Source of the DNA: Microbacteriaceae bacterium PS02068
GTDB taxonomy: Bacteria > Actinomycetota > Actinomycetes > Actinomycetales > Microbacteriaceae
Assembly: GCA_029959325.1 (NCBI GenBank)
Contig: JASCPF010000017.1
Coordinates: forward strand, 1-53,478
Reading direction: 5' to 3'
Length of the DNA stretch: 53,478 nt
The notes beneath the pieces are model-generated. The model saw only the letters and a list, made by a program, of their open reading frames with translations. It was not told the DNA's origin and did no database searches. A program made the translations under genes and the position numbers. Below, piece by piece: positions 16,878-27,945 of this stretch (within the stretch, counting starts at the first letter, position 1; each line of letters opens with the position of its first letter).

Positions 16878-16940
16878 GTGTGGGATGCCTTCGTCTTCTT
16901 CTTCGTCGTCTTCGTCGCGATCAGCGAGTGGTCAGCGTGA

Positions 16941-17408
16941 TCACTGCGCCGAGCAGAGCTCGATGAGCCAGTCGGTGGTGGAGTTCTCGACGCCGAGGCA
17001 CGGGTCGAACGTGAACACGACCAGCGTGCCCAGCACGATCAGGAACGCCGCCGCGATGCCGAGCGCCCAGACCAGCACCTTGCGTGGGGTCGCGCCGGTC
17101 ACGTAGTCGTTCACGATCGTGCGCATGCCGTTCGCGCCGTGGATCAGCGCGAGCCACAGCATGGTGACGTCCCACCACTGCCAGAACGGCGAGGCGTACT
17201 TGCCGGCGACGAACGCGAAGTCGATGCCGTGGATGCCTTCGCCCAGCATCAGGTTCACGAACAGGTGCCCGAAGATCAGCACGACCAGCAGCACGCCCGA
17301 GGCGCGCATGTAGATCCAGCCCCACTTCTCGAGGTTGGCGCCCTTCCGGCGGACGCCCCCCTCGGGAGTGCGGGGGCTGCGCGGCGCGGCGAGAGTCTCG
17401 GCGGTCAT
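16941..17408 (-). CDS. sdhD: succinate dehydrogenase membrane anchor subunit
   Basis: This 155-aa hydrophobic subunit has three transmembrane helices. The first (YMRASGVLLVVLIFGHLFVN) contains the conserved R-x-S/G and H, followed by GKYASPFWQWWDVTMLWLAL, then HGANGMRTIVNDY, and a last helix near WALGIAAAFLIVLGTLVVF. With SdhC it forms the quinone and haem site that anchors SdhAB. The start is ATG at 17408, overlapping the sdhC stop by one base (TGATG). The frame extends upstream through sdhC, but the MTAETLAAPRSPRTPEGG start fits the family. Confidence 0.92.
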   Translation of the reverse strand: MTAETLAAPRSPRTPEGGVRRKGANLEKWGWIYMRASGVLLVVLIFGHLFVNLMLGEGIHGIDFAFVAGKYASPFWQWWDVTMLWLALIHGANGMRTIVNDYVTGATPRKVLVWALGIAAAFLIVLGTLVVFTFDPCLGVENSTTDWLIELCSAQ

Positions 17409-17842
17409 CAGTGACCCCCTCCCATCGACGAGAAGACGATCGAGAGGTGACGCGGCGCGAAGCCGAGCATCGTCACCGCCCAGAGGCCCAGGACGCCCCA
17501 CCACAGCTGACGCTGGTGGCGGGTCGCCCACGGCCACAGGTCGACCGCGATGATGCGCAGGCCGTTGTAGGCGTGGTAGGCGATCGCCGCGACGAGGACG
17601 GTCTCGCCGAGGCCCATGATCGGGTTCTTGTACGAGCTCATCACCGCGTCGTACGCCTCGGGTGAGAGGCGGATCAGCGCGGTGTCGAGCACGTGCACGA
17701 GCAGGAAGAAGAAGATGGCGACGCCGGTGATGCGGTGCAGCACCCACGACCACATGCCCTCGTTGCCGCGGTACAGAGTGCCCCGCGGCGTCTTCGAGGT
17801 GGTCTGTGCTACCGACGGTGTGACGCGTGCTGGTGCAGACAC
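17408..17842 (-). CDS. sdhC: succinate dehydrogenase cytochrome b556 subunit
   Basis: This 144-aa membrane subunit begins VSAPARVTPSVAQTTSKTPR. GTLYRGNEGMWSWVLHRITG is the family start motif, with the conserved H-R-x-T/S-G quinone-site residues. The first helix is GVAIFFFLLVHVLDTALIRL with a haem-ligand-type His, and two more helices follow. The start is GTG at 17842 because GGGAGGA lies a few bases upstream; the frame open to 17926 has no such site. It is the first gene of sdhCDAB. The divergent region to the mannose-1-phosphate guanylyltransferase gene must hold its promoter. Confidence 0.93.
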   Translation of the reverse strand: MSAPARVTPSVAQTTSKTPRGTLYRGNEGMWSWVLHRITGVAIFFFLLVHVLDTALIRLSPEAYDAVMSSYKNPIMGLGETVLVAAIAYHAYNGLRIIAVDLWPWATRHQRQLWWGVLGLWAVTMLGFAPRHLSIVFSSMGGGH

Positions 17843-17983
17843 GGTCGTCCTCCCTTGGTGTGAACGGACGCTACGCGGCGGCGGAGCCTGATCGGCCGGA
17901 TCACCCGATCCTGGTTCGTCGCACACGGGCGCATTCTTATCCTAGGTCGCACTTCGCGGGCGGGCGACGTAGGAAGCCCTAAC

Positions 17984-18003
17984 TTCTCTCGATATCGAGA
18001 GAA
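17984..18003. promoter_or_regulatory. perfect 20-bp palindrome, candidate operator
   Basis: The sequence ttctctcgatatcgagagaa is perfectly self-complementary and much richer in A+T than its surroundings. It lies in the 206-base divergent gap between sdhC and the mannose-1-phosphate guanylyltransferase gene. On the sdh side a TAGGAT-like -10 hexamer, read on the minus strand, lies near 17939-17945. A dimeric repressor site controlling one or both genes is the simplest reading. I cannot name the regulator. Confidence 0.55.
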
Positions 18004-18048
18004 CCGCAGAAAACCTCCTTCTTTCGGGGGGACGGTTACGCTCATTCC

Positions 18049-19164
18049 ATGGCCCAGCCGATCGAAGACTTCTATGCAGTCATCCCCGCCGGCGGTGTCG
18101 GCAGCAGGCTGTGGCCGCTGTCGCGCGCCGACGCGCCGAAGTTCCTGCACGACCTCACCGGCTCGGGGCACTCGCTGCTGCGCGACACGTGGGACCGGCT
18201 CGAGCCGCTCACCGGCCACGACCGCATCGCCGTCGTGACGGGCCGGGCGCACCGCGCCGCCGTCGAAGAGCAGCTGCCCGGCATCCTCGACCTCAACGTC
18301 ATCCTCGAGTCCGAGCCGCGCGATTCGGCAGCCGCGATCGGGCTGGCAGCTGCGATCCTGCACCGTCGCGAGCCGGGCGTCATCATCGGCTCGTTCGCGG
18401 CGGATCACGTCATCCGCGGCACGCGCGTGTTCGAGTTCGCCGTCCGAGACGCCGTCGAGGTCGCGCGCGCCGGGTACATCTGCACCATCGGCATCTCGCC
18501 GTCGGAGCCGTCGGTCGGTTTCGGCTACATCAAGCGCGGCGGCGAACTGATCGTCGACGGCGCGCGGGATGCCTCGCTCGTCGACCGGTTCGTCGAGAAG
18601 CCCGACCTCGAGACCGCCAAAGAGTACGTCGCCGACCGCGACTACCTGTGGAACGCGGGCATGTTCATCTCGCGCGCCGACGTGCTGCTGGCCGAGATCG
18701 AGGCGAACAGCCCCGAGCTCCACGCGGGTCTCATCGAACTCGCCGAGGCGTGGGACGACCGCGACCGTCGCGGACCCGCGGTCGACCGCATCTGGCCGAA
18801 GCTGCAGAAGATCGCGATCGACTACGTCGTCGCCGAGCCCGCCGCAGACAAGGGGCGCCTCGCGGTCGTGCCGGGGCACTTCGATTGGGACGATGTGGGC
18901 GATTTCGCGAGCCTCGCGAAACTCAACTCGGGCGGCCGCAAGAACGACCTCGCGATCCTCGGCGAGGACGCGCGCATCCTCTCCGACGCCGCGAGCGGCA
19001 TCGTGGTCAGCCACACGAAGCGCGTCATCAGCCTGATCGGCGTGAAGGACATCGTCGTCGTCGACACCCCCGACGCGCTGCTGGTCACGACCAGCGAGCA
19101 CGCCCAGCGCGTGAAGGGCGTTGTGGATGCCTTGAAGCTCACCGGCCGCGGCGACGTCCTCTAG
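18049..19164 (+). CDS. manC: mannose-1-phosphate guanylyltransferase
   Basis: This 371-aa nucleotidyltransferase makes GDP-mannose from mannose-1-phosphate and GTP, for glycan and glycolipid synthesis. YAVIPAGGVGSRLWPLSRAD is the nucleotide-binding signature with the G-x-G-x-R-L-W-P motif. GSFAADHVI matches the family's metal/phosphate-binding region, and FVEKPDLETAKEYVADRDYLW is the sugar-binding F-x-E-K-P motif. The protein lacks the C-terminal isomerase domain of bifunctional ManC/AlgA enzymes. The start is ATG at 18049. A phosphohexomutase that could supply mannose-1-phosphate is encoded at 39600-41336. Confidence 0.93.
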   Translation: MAQPIEDFYAVIPAGGVGSRLWPLSRADAPKFLHDLTGSGHSLLRDTWDRLEPLTGHDRIAVVTGRAHRAAVEEQLPGILDLNVILESEPRDSAAAIGLAAAILHRREPGVIIGSFAADHVIRGTRVFEFAVRDAVEVARAGYICTIGISPSEPSVGFGYIKRGGELIVDGARDASLVDRFVEKPDLETAKEYVADRDYLWNAGMFISRADVLLAEIEANSPELHAGLIELAEAWDDRDRRGPAVDRIWPKLQKIAIDYVVAEPAADKGRLAVVPGHFDWDDVGDFASLAKLNSGGRKNDLAILGEDARILSDAASGIVVSHTKRVISLIGVKDIVVVDTPDALLVTTSEHAQRVKGVVDALKLTGRGDVL

Positions 19165-19180
19165 CGTCACGGGCCCCCGC

Positions 19181-19206
19181 CGGTCCCCGAGCTTGTCGAG
19201 GGGTCG
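19181..19206. repeat. 'gagcttgtcgaaggg' family repeat
   Basis: A single copy, cggtccccgagcttgtcgag followed by gggtcg, follows the end of manC by 16 bases. The remaining intergenic DNA up to 19337 has a short hairpin, cccgcg-agatc-cgcggg (19300-19316), just before the ribosome site of the next gene. Confidence 0.7.
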
Positions 19207-19337
19207 CGCGCGATGATTGCGTCTTTGTAACCATTCGCCTGCATAGCCCCGCTCGGCGTGCAAGCGCCTCGTCACAGTAGGTAACTTCGACAGAGTGCGC
19301 CCGCGAGATCCGCGGGTCTATCAATGTGGAGGCTGCA

Positions 19338-20492
19338 TTGACCATCTCGACCACCAAGAAGCTCGCCGGCATCACTGCCGCTGCGGGGCTCATCATCGCT
19401 CTCGCCGGCTGCGGCTCGGCTCCCGACGCATCGACGTCCGGAACCCCCGGCGCCGGCGGCGCCGTAGACGGCTTCCTGCCCTGCCTCGTCTCGGACGCCG
19501 GCGGCTGGAACGACAAGTCGTTCAACGAATCCGCCAAGAACGGCATGGACAAGGCCGCGAAGGAGCTCGGCGTCAAGCCGCTCGAGTTCGAGTCGAAGAA
19601 CGACAACGACTACGCGCCCAACATGGACCAGGCGGTTGCCGAGGGCTGCAGCCTGATCATCGCGGTCGGCTTCAAGCTCGCCGCCGCCACGGTGAAGACG
19701 GCACTGGCCAACCCCGAACTCGACTTCGCGATCATCGACGACTACGCCGACGGCACGACCACGGGCGCCGACGGCAAGCCGGTCTACGACGGCAAGCCCG
19801 ATGCTCCGAACATCAAGCCCCTCGTGTTCAACACCGCTGAGGCCGCGTACCTCGGCGGCTACGCCGCCGCGGCGTGGTCGGCAGAGGCCGGCGTGAACAA
19901 GGTCGGCACGTTCGGCGGCATGCAGATCCCGTCGGTCGCCGTGTTCATGGACGGCTACGAGATGGGCGTCAAGAAGTACAACGAGGACAAGGGCGCGAAC
20001 GTCCAGGTCTTCGGGTGGGACAGCGCGGCGCAGTCGGGATCGTTCACGGGCGGATTCGACGCGAACGACACCGCGAAGCAGACGGCTCAGGGCGTTCTCG
20101 ACCAGGGCGTCGATGTCATCCTCCCCGTCGGCGGTCCGATCTACCAGAGCGCCGCCGCGGCGATCGCCGACAGCGGCAAGGACACCCTCATGCTCGGTGT
20201 CGACAGCGACCTCGCCGTCGCCGACGACTCGGTCAAGGACATCACGCTGGTGTCGATCATGAAGGCCATCGACGTCTCGGTCTACGACACGACGATCGCC
20301 GCGTCCAAGGGCGAGTTCGACCCGACCCCGTACATCGGCACGCTGAAGAACGAGGGCGTCAAGCTCTCGAGCTTCCACGACTTCGAGTCGAAGCTGCCGT
20401 CGGGCCTGGCCGACGAGCTGGCGGCGCTGCAGAAGCAGATCATCTCGGGCGAGATCGTCGTGGAGTCGGTGAACTCCCCGGCCGGCTCCTGA
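19338..20492 (+). CDS. BMP/PnrA-family nucleoside-binding lipoprotein
   Basis: This roughly 384-aa extracytoplasmic substrate-binding protein serves a nucleoside ABC importer. The N-terminus is a lipoprotein signal: LTISTTKKLAGITAAAGLII then ALAGCGS, with the lipid-bearing Cys. GWNDKSFNESAKNGMDKAAK is the BMP-family opening, and VGGPIYQSAAAAIADSGKD with VDSDLAVADDSVKD is the hinge and ligand region. The start is TTG at 19338 because GGAGG at 19328-19332 lies five bases upstream; the in-frame GTG at 19326 overlaps that site and cannot use it. It heads a cluster encoding the ATPase, two permeases and three salvage enzymes. A strong stem-loop follows the stop. Confidence 0.92.
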   Translation: MTISTTKKLAGITAAAGLIIALAGCGSAPDASTSGTPGAGGAVDGFLPCLVSDAGGWNDKSFNESAKNGMDKAAKELGVKPLEFESKNDNDYAPNMDQAVAEGCSLIIAVGFKLAAATVKTALANPELDFAIIDDYADGTTTGADGKPVYDGKPDAPNIKPLVFNTAEAAYLGGYAAAAWSAEAGVNKVGTFGGMQIPSVAVFMDGYEMGVKKYNEDKGANVQVFGWDSAAQSGSFTGGFDANDTAKQTAQGVLDQGVDVILPVGGPIYQSAAAAIADSGKDTLMLGVDSDLAVADDSVKDITLVSIMKAIDVSVYDTTIAASKGEFDPTPYIGTLKNEGVKLSSFHDFESKLPSGLADELAALQKQIISGEIVVESVNSPAGS

Positions 20493-20506
20493 TCCATCCC
20501 TCACTC

Positions 20507-20543
20507 GCTCGGGGCGGGCAGCCGACGGCTGCTCGCCCCGAGC
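20507..20543 (+). promoter_or_regulatory. strong intercistronic stem-loop
   Basis: gctcggggcgggcagc (20507-20522) pairs with gctgctcgccccgagc (20528-20543): 16 pairs with one G-U in RNA and a five-base loop. It follows the binding-protein gene and precedes the ATPase gene by about 70 bases. No T-run follows. Such hairpins often protect the upstream mRNA or cause partial termination, so that the binding protein is made in excess over the transporter. That role is inferred. Confidence 0.6.
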
Positions 20544-20613
20544 GCTGTGCCCCGAACACCGCGCCGCGGGTCAGGCCTGACCGCGCGCTGACCGACCCCG
20601 GTAAGGTGCAGAT

Positions 20614-22127
<1,514 letters not shown>

Positions 22128-22131
<4 letters not shown>

Positions 22132-23453
22132 GCACCGTGACCCCCGGCGCAGACGACGCGCGCCGCCCTTCCGAGGGAGAGGATCAGCTGCCGAAGGTCG
22201 GCGGTCCCCTCACCGGCGATCCCCTTCCGCCGGACCAGGAGCCGACGCGGTCGGGCATCTTCATCCGCGAGCTGCTGCGGGGGAGTGCCGTGACGACCTT
22301 CCTCGCGATCGTCCTCGCGATGATCGTCGGCGGTGTCCTCATCGCCTTCACCAACGAGGATGTCCAGACCTCGGCCGGCTACTTCTTCGCGCGCCCCGGC
22401 GACACGATCGTCGCCGCGTGGAACGCCGTCGTCGGAGGATACGAAGCGCTGTTCCGCGGTGCCGTGTTCAACGCGCGTGCCCAGGACTTCGCGACGCAGA
22501 TCCGCCCCCTCACCGTCTCGCTCGGCTTCGCGGCGCCGCTGATCGCGGCCGGCCTGGGCGTCGCCCTCGCGTTCCGCACCGGGCTGTTCAACATCGGCGC
22601 CCGCGGGCAGATGCTCATCGCGGCGATGTTCGCCGGGCTGTTCGCCTTCAACCTCGACCTGCCGATGTGGCTGCACCTGCCTCTCACCCTCATCGTCGGC
22701 ATCGTGGGCGGCGCGCTGTGGGGCGGTCTGGTGGGCCTGCTCAAGGCGAAGACCGGCGCGCACGAGGTGATCCTCACGATCATGCTGAACTACGTCGCGT
22801 ACTACCTGCTGCTGTGGATGCTGCGCACGCCCGGCCTCCTCCAGGCCGCCGGCAGCAACCAGCCGCAGTCGCGGCCGACGCCCGCGACGGCGCAGTTCCC
22901 CGATCTGCTCGGCCCGCGCTTCCCGGCCCTCGACTGGGGGTTCGTCGTCGTCGTGATCGCCACGATCATCGTGTGGTGGGTCGTCGAGCGATCGAGCCTC
23001 GGCCTGCGCCTGCGCGCGGTGGGGGAGAACCCGAGCGCGGCGCGCGCCGCCGGCATCAGCGTCGAGCGCATCTACGTCTACGCGATGCTGTTCGCGGGCG
23101 GGCTCGCGGGCCTGGCCGCGATGAACCAGATCCAGGGCACCGTGACCACCGGGTTCGGTGCCACGATCGACGCCGGCATCGGGTTCGATGCGATCACGGT
23201 GGCGCTGCTCGGGCGCAGTCGTGCGTGGGGGACCTTCGCCGCAGGCATCCTGTTCGGCGGGCTCAAGGCGGGCTCGTTCGCGATGCAGGCGCAGGGCATC
23301 CCCGTCGACATCGTCCTGGTCGTCCAGTCGTTGATCGTGCTGTTCATCGCGGCGCCGCCGCTGCTGCGCGCAGTGTTCTTCCTGCCGAAGACCGACGCCG
23401 AGAAGGCGGCCAAGGCGCGAGCGCGCGCCGCGAAGAAGGCGGTGCACGCATGA
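22128..23453 (+). CDS. nucleoside ABC transporter permease 1
   Basis: This 441-aa integral membrane protein of the BPD_transp_2 (branched-chain/sugar/nucleoside) family has a proline-rich cytoplasmic N-terminus and roughly nine to ten helices. Family marks include RTGLFNIGARGQMLIAAMFA, followed by a block with KTGAHEVILTIMLNYVAYYL, and then GLRLRAVGENPSAARAAGIS and RSRAWGTFAAGILFGGLKAG. It forms half of the membrane channel. The start at 22128 overlaps the ATPase stop by four bases, and the stop overlaps the next permease likewise. The Lys/Ala-rich C-terminal tail is cytoplasmic. Confidence 0.93.
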
Positions 23454-24754
23454 GCGTCCTGACCGGCCCCGACACCGCGCCGCAGAGCGAGAACAGCGAC
23501 GGGACGATCCACCTCGCGGTCGTGCGCGAGCGCCACTTCAAGGCGCCGGGCGTGCTGGCTGCGGCCGTCGTGTTGCTTGGGCTACTGTTCGCGCTGGCGC
23601 CGCGCGACGGGGTCTCGACCTTCCGACTCGGCGATGCGTCACAGTCCTTCGCCCTGCCCGACCTCGACGTGCCCACCGCCGTCACCTGCTGGGTGGTCGT
23701 CGTGCTCCTCGCGCTGCTCGCCGCGTGGTCGTTCGTGCTGGCATCCCGCTACCGGCCTCAGCCGCTCTGGCTGACCATCGCCTTCAGCGTGCTCGGGGTG
23801 TTCGCGTTCCTCGTCTGGGCCGGGGCCGGTGGACTCGTCCCCGTGCCGAGTCTGCTGTTCGGCGCCGTCTCACTGTCGGTGCCGCTCGTCTTCGGAGCGC
23901 TCGGTGGTGTCATCGGCGAGCGGGTCGGTGTCGTCAACGTCGCCATCGAGGGCCAGTTGCTGCTCGGCGCATTCTCTGCGGCCCTGCTCTCCAGCATCAC
24001 GGGAAACCCCTTCGTCGGGCTCGTCGGGGCGATGATCGGTGGGGTGCTGGTGGCCTTCGTGCTCGCCGCCTTCGCCATCAAGTACCTCGTCGATCAGGTC
24101 ATCGTGGGCGTCGTGCTCAACGTGCTCGTGACGGGGCTCACCGGGTTCCTCTACGGCGCTCTCCTCGTGCCGAACGAGCAGCAGCTGAACCGCCCCGAGC
24201 GGTTCGGGCGCATCCAGATCCCCGGGCTCAGCGAGATCCCGGTGATCGGCCCGGTGCTGTTCAACCAGACCTTCATCGGCTACCTCATGTTCATCGCGGT
24301 CGCCGCCGTCGCGTGGGGGCTGTACCGCACCCGATGGGGGCTGCGGCTGCGCGCCGTCGGCGAGCACCCGCAGGCCGCCGACACCGTCGGCATCAAGGTG
24401 AACACGTCGCGGTTCTGGAATGTCTCGCTCGCCGGCGCGATCGCGGGCATCGGCGGGGCGTACTTCACCCTGGTGTCGGTGCCGCAGTTCGGCAAGGACA
24501 TGACCGCGGGCCTGGGCTTCATCGCCCTCGCGGCTGTCATCTTCGGACGGTGGGACCCGATCCGTGCGACGCTCGCGGCGCTGCTGTTCGGCTTCGCGAC
24601 CAACCTGCAGAACCTGCTCACGGTGCTGAAGACGCCGATTCCCAGCGAGTTCATGCTGATGCTGCCGTACGTCGTGACGATTCTCGCCGTCGCCGGTTTC
24701 GCGGGGCAGATACGCGGCCCCGCGGCATCCGGCAAGCCCTATATCAAGGAGTGA
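23450..24754 (+). CDS. nucleoside ABC transporter permease 2
   Basis: This 434-aa protein is the second membrane subunit. It has an N-terminal extension with two or three extra hydrophobic segments (APGVLAAAVVLLGLLFALAP, VVVVLLALLAAWSFVLASRY), then the family core: GERVGVVNVAIEGQLLLGAF, YLVDQVIVGVVLNVLVTGLT, RWGLRLRAVGEHPQAADTVG and FGRWDPIRATLAALLFGFAT. The start is ATG at 23450 in an ATGA overlap with the previous stop. The long frame beginning at 22418 is a shadow of permease 1 in its first part. Eight bases separate the stop from cytidine deaminase. Confidence 0.93.
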   Translation: MSVLTGPDTAPQSENSDGTIHLAVVRERHFKAPGVLAAAVVLLGLLFALAPRDGVSTFRLGDASQSFALPDLDVPTAVTCWVVVVLLALLAAWSFVLASRYRPQPLWLTIAFSVLGVFAFLVWAGAGGLVPVPSLLFGAVSLSVPLVFGALGGVIGERVGVVNVAIEGQLLLGAFSAALLSSITGNPFVGLVGAMIGGVLVAFVLAAFAIKYLVDQVIVGVVLNVLVTGLTGFLYGALLVPNEQQLNRPERFGRIQIPGLSEIPVIGPVLFNQTFIGYLMFIAVAAVAWGLYRTRWGLRLRAVGEHPQAADTVGIKVNTSRFWNVSLAGAIAGIGGAYFTLVSVPQFGKDMTAGLGFIALAAVIFGRWDPIRATLAALLFGFATNLQNLLTVLKTPIPSEFMLMLPYVVTILAVAGFAGQIRGPAASGKPYIKE

Positions 24755-24761
24755 CCCGGTC

Positions 24762-25156
24762 ATGACCGACATCGATTGGGACGAGCTGCGTCTCGCCGCC
24801 ACCGACGCGATGCAGCGCGCATACGCGCCGTACTCGCGCTACCGGGTGGGCGCTGCGGCGCTCGTCAGCGACGGTCGCATCGTGTCCGGCTGCAACGTCG
24901 AGAACGCGTCGTACGGCGTGGGCCTGTGCGCCGAGTGCGCCCTCGTGGGTGACCTGCACATGTCGGGTGGCGGCGAGCTCGTGGCGTTCGTCTGCGTGAA
25001 TGGCGACGGCGAGACGATCATGCCGTGCGGCCGCTGCCGCCAGCTGCTCAACGAGTTCGCCCTGCCGGGCATGCTGCTCGAGACTGTGTCGGGCATCCGC
25101 ACGATCGACGAGGTGCTGCCGGATGCCTTCGGCCCCCGCGATCTGGAGTCGGCCCG

Positions 25157-25160
<4 letters not shown>
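24762..25160 (+). CDS. cdd: cytidine deaminase
   Basis: This 132-aa homotetrameric-type enzyme converts cytidine and deoxycytidine to uridine and deoxyuridine. APYSRYRVGAAALV is the family start, GCNVENASYGVGLCAECALV carries the N-V-E-N and the catalytic C-A-E with the first zinc Cys, and PCGRCRQLLNEF supplies the P-C-x-x-C zinc ligands. It sits directly after the importer, so imported pyrimidine nucleosides are processed at once. The stop overlaps the deoA start by four bases. Confidence 0.96.
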
Positions 25161-26464
<1,304 letters not shown>

Positions 26465-26487
26465 CCACGACGGTCCCTGACTTCCAC

Positions 26488-26513
26488 CGGTCCCTGAGCT
26501 TGTCGAAGGGCCG
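26488..26513. repeat. 'gagcttgtcgaaggg' family repeat
   Basis: A copy reading cggtccctgagcttgtcgaa then gggccg lies between deoA and add. A partial unit, cggtccctgac, stands just before it at 26471. It lies about 35 bases before the add start, inside what would be a polycistronic message. Confidence 0.7.
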
Positions 26514-26547
26514 ACCCACCTCAGAACTCCACCCGAAGGAGCCCCTC

Positions 26548-27654
26548 ATGGCCATCGACCAGCACGGCGACACGAAGCTCGACGGCGTCTCGATCCGCTC
26601 GCTGCCGAAGGTGTCGCTGCACGACCACCTTGACGGGGCGCTGCGGCCGCAGACGATCATCGAACTCGCCGACGCGATCGACCTCGACGTTCCCTCCGAC
26701 GACGCGGACGACCTCGCCGACTGGTTCGAAGACCAGAGCGATTCGGGTTCGCTCGTCGAGTACCTGAAGACCTTCGACCTGACGACCGCGGTCATGCAGA
26801 CGGCCGACGGCCTCCGCCGCGTCGCCAAAGAGTTCGTTGAGGATCTCGCCGCCGACGGCGTGATCTACGGCGAGGTCCGCTGGGCGCCCGAGCAGCACCT
26901 CGGTCGCGGACTCTCGCTGGAAGAGGCCGTCGAAGCCGTGCAGGAAGGCATCGAAGAGGGTGAGGATGCCGCCTCGGGTGACATCCGCGTCGGGCAGCTC
27001 ATCACGGCGATGCGGCACACCGACCGCTCGCTCGAGATCGCCGAGCTCGCGGTCGCGTTCCGCTCCCGCGGTGCCGTCGGCTTCGACATCGCCGGCGCCG
27101 AAGACGGGTTCCCGGCGTCGAATCACCGCGCGGCGTTCGACTACCTGGCATCCCACTTCTTCCCCGTCACGGTGCACGCGGGTGAGGCGGCCGGTCTCGT
27201 CTCGATCCGCTCGGCGCTGATCGACGGACGTGCCCTGCGGCTCGGCCACGGCGTGCGCATCGCCGAGGACCTCGAAGTCGTGCAGCAGAAGGGCGACGAA
27301 GTGCTCGTCACCTTCGGCGACCTCGCGCGCTGGGTGCGCGACCGCGAGATCCCGCTCGAGCTCTCGCCGTCGTCGAACCTGCAGACCGGGGCGATCGCGC
27401 GCTGGGGCACGACGATGGAGGACCACCCCTTCGACCTGCTGTACCAGCTGGGCTTCGCCGTCACGGTCAACGTCGACAACCGCACGATGAGCCGCACCTC
27501 GCTCACGCGCGAGCTGGCGCTGCTCGCCGAGACCTTCGACTATCGCCTCGAGGACCTCGAGGCGTTCCAACTGAACGCCGCCGCGGCGGCGTTCCTGTCT
27601 GTCGAAGAGCGCGAGGAGCTCATCGAGCTGATCGGCGAGGGCTTCGGCGGCTGA
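26548..27654 (+). CDS. add: adenosine deaminase
   Basis: This 368-aa zinc hydrolase turns adenosine and deoxyadenosine into inosine and deoxyinosine. SLPKVSLHDHLDGALRPQTI supplies the H-x-H metal ligands, and GFDIAGAEDGFPASNHRAAF is a family block. VTVHAGEAAG carries the third His and catalytic Glu, LRLGHGVRIAED the next His, and VTVNVDNRTMS the final Asp. The start is ATG at 26548 because GAAGGAG at 26535-26541 lies seven bases upstream; an in-frame upstream ATG at 26500 lies in the repeat. It completes the salvage cluster. Its product inosine is a substrate for the purine nucleoside phosphorylase at 41333-42166. Confidence 0.95.
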   Translation: MAIDQHGDTKLDGVSIRSLPKVSLHDHLDGALRPQTIIELADAIDLDVPSDDADDLADWFEDQSDSGSLVEYLKTFDLTTAVMQTADGLRRVAKEFVEDLAADGVIYGEVRWAPEQHLGRGLSLEEAVEAVQEGIEEGEDAASGDIRVGQLITAMRHTDRSLEIAELAVAFRSRGAVGFDIAGAEDGFPASNHRAAFDYLASHFFPVTVHAGEAAGLVSIRSALIDGRALRLGHGVRIAEDLEVVQQKGDEVLVTFGDLARWVRDREIPLELSPSSNLQTGAIARWGTTMEDHPFDLLYQLGFAVTVNVDNRTMSRTSLTRELALLAETFDYRLEDLEAFQLNAAAAAFLSVEEREELIELIGEGFGG

Positions 27655-27700
27655 CCGCCCGCGGCGGCGCCGTGTGGCCCAGGTCCTGCCGAGCCCAGTG

Positions 27701-27781
27701 CCCGAACTCCTCCATTTCGCCGCGTGCGCGCACGGATTGCCGTCCGTAGCGTGAAATCCCCGCGCATTGGAGGAGTTCGGG
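27701..27781. repeat. inverted-repeat element, family B copy 1 (81 bp)
   Basis: The arm cccgaactcctcca (27701-27714) is perfectly complementary to 27768-27781. A weaker inner pairing, atttc with gaaat and acgga with tccgt, continues inwards. It stands about 47 bases after the stop of add and is the outermost of three family-B copies around the second DUF559 gene. Read from the left, its first 35 or so bases resemble the reverse complement of copy 3. Confidence 0.85.
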
Positions 27782-27786
27782 TTGCT

Positions 27787-27915
27787 GCGGAGCCCGGCGG
27801 AGCCCGGCGCTCGGCGCTCGGCGCTCGGAGCTCGGAGCCCGGAGCCCGGCGCGGGGTGGGCTGAGGCTGAGCCTGCGTCAGAGCACCCGGGTGCTCAACG
27901 AGCACCCGGGTGCTC
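27787..27915. repeat. low-complexity ggagcccgg/cggcgctcgg tract and two tandem 16-bp palindromes
   Basis: From 27787 to about 27855 the DNA is an imperfect run of gagcccggc and gctcggcgctcgg units. It is followed by two perfect palindromes, gagcacccgggtgctc, at 27881-27896 and 27900-27915, spaced 19 bases centre to centre. They lie in the gap between two convergent genes (add and the second DUF559 gene), between inverted-repeat copies B1 and B2. No coding frame is credible here. Confidence 0.7.
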
Positions 27916-27945
27916 AGCGTGCACCCGGCGGGTGTCTGGGAAGGC

